Below, in pieces: positions 4,959-8,892 of a DNA stretch of 8,892 nt. The DNA lies in NCBI GenBank assembly GCA_905216045.1, contig CAJMSL010000079.1, positions 1 to 8,892 on the forward strand, read 5' to 3'. The translations under genes and the position numbers were made by a program. Within the stretch, counting starts at the first letter, position 1; every line of letters begins with the position of its first letter. This stretch comes from an uncultured bacterium. GTDB taxonomy: Bacteria; Actinomycetota; Coriobacteriia; Coriobacteriales; Coriobacteriaceae. The notes below the pieces were generated by a model. It saw only the letters and a list, made by a program, of their open reading frames with translations, was not told where the DNA came from and did not search any database.

Positions 4959-6484
4959 TGGCTGCACGCTTTGGTGACATGCTGCTCGAGCAGCGTCGCC
5001 GAATGGGCCTTTCCATTCAGCAAGTCGCCAACACCATCAAAATCAGGCCGCAGATCATCGAGTTTTTCGAGACCGGTAACTTTGCTTCGATGCCGCCGCG
5101 CGGCTATGCGCAGGGCATGATTTCGAGCTATGCTCGCTTTTTGGGCCTCAATCCGCGCGAGGTCGTCAATGCCTACTTTGACGATCTGATGGCATACGAA
5201 CGCGAGACGTCGCAGCAGGGCGGTCGTTTTCAGGACGCCGCCGGCTACGTCAATTCGCGTTCCTCGGTCGATAACGGGCGCTTCCTGATGGTTCAGGGCG
5301 GTCGTTCGACCCGCTATGGACAGCGTCCTCAGCAGGCCGGTTATATTACCGAGACGGGTTCGGGCGAGGAGATTCGCTCACAGCGTGACCGGTTCCGCAG
5401 TACGCCGATGCCCGAGGACCGTGCACTTCCCGCTGCCCGCGGCGTGGCGCGTGACCCTCGTGCCGGCTACGGCGACGGCGGTTATTCCGACCGCGGTTAC
5501 CGTGGTGCCTCTACGGGACGCTCTCGCGGTGGCTATGCGGATGCCGATACCACGCAGGTGACGCCGCGTCTTCGCTCTCAATCACAGCCGTATGGCCAGC
5601 GCTCTTCGGCTCCGCGTTCGGGCCAGCGTGGCTATCAAGGCCGCGGTGAACTTGCGCCCCGCTCGGGTCAGCGCAGCCTTCAGGGCCAGGGTGGCTATCG
5701 CGGCCGTTCCGATAGCAACCGTGGTCGTATGCCTCAGGGAGGCGGCCGCAGCAGTTCCAGTCGTGGACGCGGCGGATCACGTACTCCTCAAAATAACGGG
5801 CTCGATCCGCGTATCGTCTACGCCGGCATCGGCGCCGTTGCGCTGCTGTTGATTGTGCTCATCGTGGTGCTTCTGCGCGGCAGCGCAACATCGGCGCCCG
5901 CGAACACGCCCGAGACGCCCACTGCTACCAAGACGACGACCAAGAAGTCTTCTAAGAAGACCGAAACGGTCGACGAGGACGAAGATACCGATGAGGCGAC
6001 GGATGAGTCGACCGATTCGGACGCCACCAAGACGGCCAAGAAGGAAGAGAACGAGGTCACGAAGGTCAAGGTCTCCGTTGCCAAGGGAAAGACCGCGTGG
6101 ATTGAGGTCAAGGTCGACGGCAAGTCGGTCTATGGCGCCCAGGCGACTGGCCCCTTTGAGCAGGAGTACACGCCCGAGTCCTCGATCGAGATCACCACGT
6201 CCAAGCCTTCCGATGTCACCGTTACCAAGAACGGTGAAAAGGTCCGTTACGATACCAAGACCTCGGGCGTGGCGCGTGTGACGATCACCGTTCCCAAGAA
6301 GGAGACGACTGATTCCGCGAATGGTGAAAGTTCTGATGGTACCGACACCACCGATGGTACCGACACCTCCGATGGTACCGACACCTCCGATGGTACCGAT
6401 TCCCAGTCCACGGATGGCACCGATACCGCAACTGACGGTCAGACGCCCACCGATTCTACCGACTATTCGTACGATAGCTACTAA
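4958..6484 (+). CDS. RodZ-like membrane protein with HTH domain
   Basis: This 508-aa protein resembles RodZ/YmfM, which links MreB-type cytoskeleton to the cell-wall elongation machinery. Residues 4-80 form the RodZ-type helix-turn-helix domain (GDMLLEQRRRMGLSIQQVA ... SYARFLGLNPREVV). Residues 85-285 are a low-complexity linker rich in R, G, Q, S and Y. One transmembrane helix lies at about 286-308 (VYAGIGAVALLLIVLIVVLL). Outside it come a K/T/D/E-rich stalk (310-368) and a small beta domain like the RodZ C-terminal DUF4115 type (about 368-447: KVKVSVAKGKTAWIEVKVDG). A T/D/G/S repeat tail (450-508) ends in YSYDSY. ATG 4958 overlaps the ftsK stop by one base, with GGAGGA at 4947-4952, so it is translationally coupled. 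The family call is firm for the N-terminus and topology. A role in shape is inferred from the family and from ftsK/pgsA neighbours. Confidence 0.8.
   Translation: MAARFGDMLLEQRRRMGLSIQQVANTIKIRPQIIEFFETGNFASMPPRGYAQGMISSYARFLGLNPREVVNAYFDDLMAYERETSQQGGRFQDAAGYVNSRSSVDNGRFLMVQGGRSTRYGQRPQQAGYITETGSGEEIRSQRDRFRSTPMPEDRALPAARGVARDPRAGYGDGGYSDRGYRGASTGRSRGGYADADTTQVTPRLRSQSQPYGQRSSAPRSGQRGYQGRGELAPRSGQRSLQGQGGYRGRSDSNRGRMPQGGGRSSSSRGRGGSRTPQNNGLDPRIVYAGIGAVALLLIVLIVVLLRGSATSAPANTPETPTATKTTTKKSSKKTETVDEDEDTDEATDESTDSDATKTAKKEENEVTKVKVSVAKGKTAWIEVKVDGKSVYGAQATGPFEQEYTPESSIEITTSKPSDVTVTKNGEKVRYDTKTSGVARVTITVPKKETTDSANGESSDGTDTTDGTDTSDGTDTSDGTDSQSTDGTDTATDGQTPTDSTDYSYDSY
5210..5812 (+). other. R/G/Q-rich low-complexity linker of the RodZ-like protein
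   Basis: About 200 residues between the HTH and the membrane helix carry many RG, GYxxR and GQR steps, including two copies of APRSGQR (residues 218-224 and 233-239) and an RGRGGSR run before the helix. It is strongly basic and cytoplasmic by topology. Such RGG-like sequence often binds nucleic acid or drives condensation in other proteins. Here that is inference. Confidence 0.7.
6335..6403 (+). repeat. 18-bp tandem repeat in the RodZ-like tail
   Basis: Units of GATGGTACCGACACCTCC begin at 6335, 6353 and 6371, with a shortened fourth at 6389 and a degenerate copy (GATGGCACCGATACC) from about 6413. They encode DGTDTS/T repeats in the outer tail. Near-identical DNA between units suggests recent expansion, so copy number may differ between strains without breaking the frame. 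Confidence 0.85.
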
Positions 6485-6497
6485 GCCGCTCGTACGC

Positions 6498-6552
6498 GAA
6501 AGGAAACATCAAGGCTAAAGATTACAGCTTCGACGTCGAGTCCTAGGACAAC
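6498..6552 (+). pseudogene. yajQ: Disrupted 5' end of yajQ
   Basis: GAAAGGA (6498-6504) is a good ribosome binding site at the right place for a start at 6511, where the family's MAKDYSFDV beginning would be expected. The codon there is AAG, preceded by ATC, with no ATG, GTG or TTG nearby in frame. The frame then reads AKDYSFDVES, clearly YajQ, followed by TAG at 6544-6546 where relatives have K, E or Q, then DN and ATG 6553. Two independent lesions thus separate the ribosome binding site from the rest of the gene. Confidence 0.75.
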
Positions 6553-7008
6553 ATGCAAGAGGTCGACAACGCCTTCCAGCAGACCACGCGCGAGATTTCC
6601 CAGCGCTATGACCTTAAGGATTCCGGCGCTACGGTTGAGCTTTCGAAGGGCGACAAGCTCTTTACGATCAACGCCCCGGCCGACTTTGTCTCCAAGCAGA
6701 TTATCGATGTGTTGAGCTCCAAGCTCATCAAGCGCGGCATCGACCTCAAGGCTGTCTCGTGGGATGCTCCGCAGGCGACGTCGGGCGGCACCGTGCGCGT
6801 GCTCGGCCATATCGTCGAGGGTATCGACCAGGCGACCGCCAAGAAGATCAACAAGGACATCAAGGACCAAAAGCTCAAGGTTAAGGTGACCATCGAGGCC
6901 GACAAGCTGCGTGTTTCCTCTGCTTCGAAGGACGCGTTGCAGACCGTGATTCAGTTCCTGCGCGACCAGGACTACGGCCAGCCGCTACAGTTCACCAACT
7001 ACCGCTAA
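6553..7008 (+). CDS. yajQ: YajQ/UPF0234 family protein, N-terminally shortened
   Basis: This is a small nucleotide-binding-type protein of the YajQ family; some members bind cyclic-di-GMP, and the wider family has been linked to RNA or phage regulation. The 151 aa from ATG 6553 match the family from MQEVDNAFQQTTREI to GQPLQFTNYR, including KLIKRGIDLK, SGGTVR and GIDQATAKKINKDIKDQKLKVK. The usual length is about 163, so what is missing is the first beta strand (AKDYSFDVES), still visible upstream but cut by TAG 6544-6546. AGGA (6545-6548) lies only 4 nt before this ATG and could permit weak initiation. Whether a stable protein results is doubtful. The gene sits between the rodZ-like gene and rimO, 28 nt before the latter. 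Confidence 0.8.
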   Translation: MQEVDNAFQQTTREISQRYDLKDSGATVELSKGDKLFTINAPADFVSKQIIDVLSSKLIKRGIDLKAVSWDAPQATSGGTVRVLGHIVEGIDQATAKKINKDIKDQKLKVKVTIEADKLRVSSASKDALQTVIQFLRDQDYGQPLQFTNYR

Positions 7009-7036
7009 TTATCATTCGAAAGGACCGCTCTCCAAC

Positions 7037-8386
7037 ATGGATACACCGTTGGGCTCCGTGCTCTACATCACCCTCGGGTGCGCTAAGAACGAGGTTGACA
7101 CCGACCGCATGCGTTCTCTTTTGAGCGCCGCAGGCTACGAGGAGGCATTCGATCCGCAGGATGCCGATATCGCCATCGTCAATACATGCTCGTTCCTCGC
7201 TTCCGCAACGTCCGAGAGCATCGAGACCACGCTCGAGCTCGCCAACGAGGTTCAGGACGGCGTTCGTTCTTGCCCCATCGTCATGTGCGGCTGCGTGCCG
7301 TCGCGCTATGGCGACGACCTGCCTGACGAGCTGCCCGAGGTCGCTGCCTTTGTGAAGGCCGACGAGGAGGACGGCATCGTGGCGGTCATCGATGGCGTGC
7401 TGGGTGTCGAGCGCGAGATTGCAGCCTATATCCCGCAGGTCAAGCGTACCGTCGAGGGCGCTGTCGCCTACGTCAAGATCTCCGATGGCTGCAACCGCTT
7501 CTGCAGCTTCTGCATGATCCCCTATATTCGCGGTCGCTATCATTCGCGCAATGCCGAGAGCATTATCTCCGAGGTGCGCGACCTGGTTGCCGGCGGTGTG
7601 CGCGAGATCGTGCTGATCGGCCAGGACACGGGTATTTGGGGCACCGACTTTGCTGACGAGGATGTCGCCGAGGGCTTGCCGCGCAATCTGGCGCAGCTGC
7701 TGCGTGCCGTCGCCGAGGCCGTGCGCCCGCACAACGTCTGGGTCCGCGTGCTTTATCTGCAGCCCGAGGGCATGACCGATGAGCTTATCGATACGATTCG
7801 CGATACGCCCGAGGTCCTGCCCTATATCGATATCCCCGTGCAGCACTGCGACGCGCGCATCCTCAAGGCTATGCGTCGCTCCGGTTCGCGCCTGGAGCTC
7901 GAGGACCTGTTCCGCGATCTGCGTGAGCGCATCCCCGGCATCGTGATTCGCTCCACGGCTATGGTCGGCTTTCCGACCGAGACCGACGACGAGTTCCGCG
8001 ATCTTATCGACTTTATGGACACCGTCGGGTTTGACTATACGAGCGTCTTTGCCTACTCGCAGGAGGAGGGCAGCCTGGCCGCTAAGATGGAGGGCCAGGT
8101 CGACGAAGAGGTTAAGCTCGAGCGCGCCCAGGAGGCCATGGACCTGGCCGAGTCGCTCGGTTTTGCCGCTACCGCCGCACATGTGGGCGAGCGCGCCCAG
8201 GTGATCGTCGACGGTATCGAAGAAACCGAGGACGGCGCCGAGCTGATCGGCCATGCCTGGTTCCAGGCGCCCGATTCCGATGGCGCGGTGCATCTGGACG
8301 CCAGCGAGGCGTCCGTGGGCGATATTCTGACTGTCGAGTTTACCGATAGCTTCTGCTATGAGCTTATCGGTCATGTTGTGGAGTAG
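7037..8386 (+). CDS. rimO: Ribosomal protein S12 methylthiotransferase RimO
   Basis: This radical-SAM enzyme adds a methylthio group to the conserved aspartate of ribosomal protein S12, using two iron-sulfur clusters, in the cytoplasm. It has 449 aa, normal for RimO. N-terminal cluster ligands are C15 (LGCAKNEVD), C51 (NTCSF) and C86 (CGC). The radical-SAM motif CNRFCSFC has C152, C156 and C159 and is followed by IPYIRGRYHSR. RimO rather than MiaB is favoured by ADIAIVNTCSFL...SIETTLEL and the YLQPEGMTDELID stretch. A TRAM-like domain fills about 375-449 (AHVGERAQVIVDG...). ATG 7037 has AAAGGA at 7019-7024, a fairly long spacing of 12. There is no sign of damage, unlike its upstream neighbours. 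It ends 9 nt before pgsA. Confidence 0.93.
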   Translation: MDTPLGSVLYITLGCAKNEVDTDRMRSLLSAAGYEEAFDPQDADIAIVNTCSFLASATSESIETTLELANEVQDGVRSCPIVMCGCVPSRYGDDLPDELPEVAAFVKADEEDGIVAVIDGVLGVEREIAAYIPQVKRTVEGAVAYVKISDGCNRFCSFCMIPYIRGRYHSRNAESIISEVRDLVAGGVREIVLIGQDTGIWGTDFADEDVAEGLPRNLAQLLRAVAEAVRPHNVWVRVLYLQPEGMTDELIDTIRDTPEVLPYIDIPVQHCDARILKAMRRSGSRLELEDLFRDLRERIPGIVIRSTAMVGFPTETDDEFRDLIDFMDTVGFDYTSVFAYSQEEGSLAAKMEGQVDEEVKLERAQEAMDLAESLGFAATAAHVGERAQVIVDGIEETEDGAELIGHAWFQAPDSDGAVHLDASEASVGDILTVEFTDSFCYELIGHVVE

Positions 8387-8395
8387 GAGAGCGTC

Positions 8396-8892
8396 GTGGC
8401 TAACGAGAGCAATAAGGAACTGACGAGTGTCTGGACGCCCGCCAACATCGTGACGTGCGGTCGCATCGTCTGTATCCCGGTGTTCATGATCGTGTCGGCG
8501 CTTTCTCACACGAGTGTTGCCGGTACGGATTGGAGCACCTTCGCCGGCCCGCTCGCCGCCGCTGCCTTCATTCTGTATGAGATCCTGTCGTGCACCGATA
8601 AGGTCGACGGTTATCTGGCGCGTTCGCGCAACGAGATCACCGACTTCGGTAAATTCTTGGACCCCATCGCCGATAAGCTGCTCGTGTTCTCGGCCCTGCT
8701 GCTGTTCTTGGATTTTGGCGCGGTGACCGTGTGGTCCGTGTTCATTATCCTGTTCCGCGAGCTGCTGGTGAGCGCCCTTCGCATGGTCGCGAGTGCGGCC
8801 GGTGTGGTCGTTGCGGCCGATAAGCTCGGCAAGTACAAGACGGCAACCACGATGGTATCCATATGCGGTTACCTGTGCGTAATTGCTAAGGC
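8396..8892 (+). CDS. pgsA: Phosphatidylglycerophosphate synthase, 3' end outside window
   Basis: This membrane enzyme joins CDP-diacylglycerol with glycerol-3-phosphate to give phosphatidylglycerophosphate, the precursor of phosphatidylglycerol and cardiolipin. 165 residues are visible. The CDP-alcohol phosphotransferase signature DxxDGxxAR(x8)GxxxDxxxD is complete: D68, D71, G72, A75, R76, G85, D89, D93. Hydrophobic segments lie at about 22-36, 50-66, 95-112 and 116-125, and RELLVSALRM and LGKYKTATTM fit PgsA. The start is GTG 8396 (MANESNKEL), with AGGAG at 8385-8389 spanning the rimO stop and a spacing of 6. The gene is open to the last base, so it is cut by the window, not truncated. PgsA is favoured over other family members by the RELLVSALR motif and by synteny. 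Confidence 0.88.
   Translation, partial: MANESNKELTSVWTPANIVTCGRIVCIPVFMIVSALSHTSVAGTDWSTFAGPLAAAAFILYEILSCTDKVDGYLARSRNEITDFGKFLDPIADKLLVFSALLLFLDFGAVTVWSVFIILFRELLVSALRMVASAAGVVVAADKLGKYKTATTMVSICGYLCVIAK

Noticed and set aside
6335..6430. CRISPR-like array
   Set aside because: Units are 18 bp, contiguous, in frame and coding; there are no spacers.
6544..6546. TAG in yajQ as recoded or suppressed codon
   Set aside because: TAG is the normal stop of rnj and rimO in this window, and the yajQ start codon is also missing, so decay is simpler.
6992..8509. Long minus-strand ORF opposite rimO
   Set aside because: Same GC shadow effect; rimO on the + strand has all its catalytic motifs.

Overview
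The window reads as part of a high-GC actinobacterial chromosome. Codon use, acidic protein composition and gene order fit the class Coriobacteriia, most likely Collinsella or a close relative. This assignment comes from protein style and synteny, not a database match. All genes lie on the + strand and look like one conserved housekeeping operon: rnj (RNase J) - ftsK (DNA translocase) - rodZ-like (membrane HTH protein) - yajQ - rimO (ribosomal protein S12 methylthiotransferase) - pgsA (phosphatidylglycerophosphate synthase, cut by the window end). The order rnj-ftsK-rodZ/ymfM-pgsA resembles the dapA-rnjB-spoIIIE/ftsK-ymfM-pgsA-cinA-recA neighbourhood of many Gram-positive bacteria.

Positions 1-580 hold no long gene and are visibly AT-rich compared with the rest. 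They begin with a convincing intrinsic terminator (70-102) that insulates whatever lies to the left. A candidate promoter zone follows, then an unusual leader. The leader contains a 32-codon ORF with a good Shine-Dalgarno (304-402), which runs through an uninterrupted 18-C tract (360-377) that reads as consecutive prolines. Its stop codon falls in the loop of a hairpin. Two further hairpins stand between it and the rnj start at 581. This is the most intriguing regulatory candidate in the window: a possibly length-variable polyproline leader peptide ahead of an RNase gene.

Positions 581-4958 hold rnj, which is intact, and ftsK, which is not. The FtsK protein is recognisable end to end, but its frame changes twice (about 2559-2561 and 4094-4095), each time by one base in a short homopolymer. 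Its Walker B aspartate also reads as alanine (codon 4242-4244). Positions 4958-6484 hold a RodZ-like protein with an unusually long R/G/Q-rich cytoplasmic linker and a repetitive T/D/G-rich outer tail. The following yajQ has lost its expected ATG and carries an in-frame TAG, leaving an N-terminally shortened ORF (6553-7008). rimO and the visible part of pgsA look intact.

Functionally the operon mixes RNA turnover (RNase J), chromosome segregation at the septum (FtsK), cell shape (RodZ), ribosome modification (RimO) and membrane lipid synthesis (PgsA), the usual grouping for growth and division. The lesions in ftsK and yajQ could be real decay or consensus errors. Raw reads are needed to decide.
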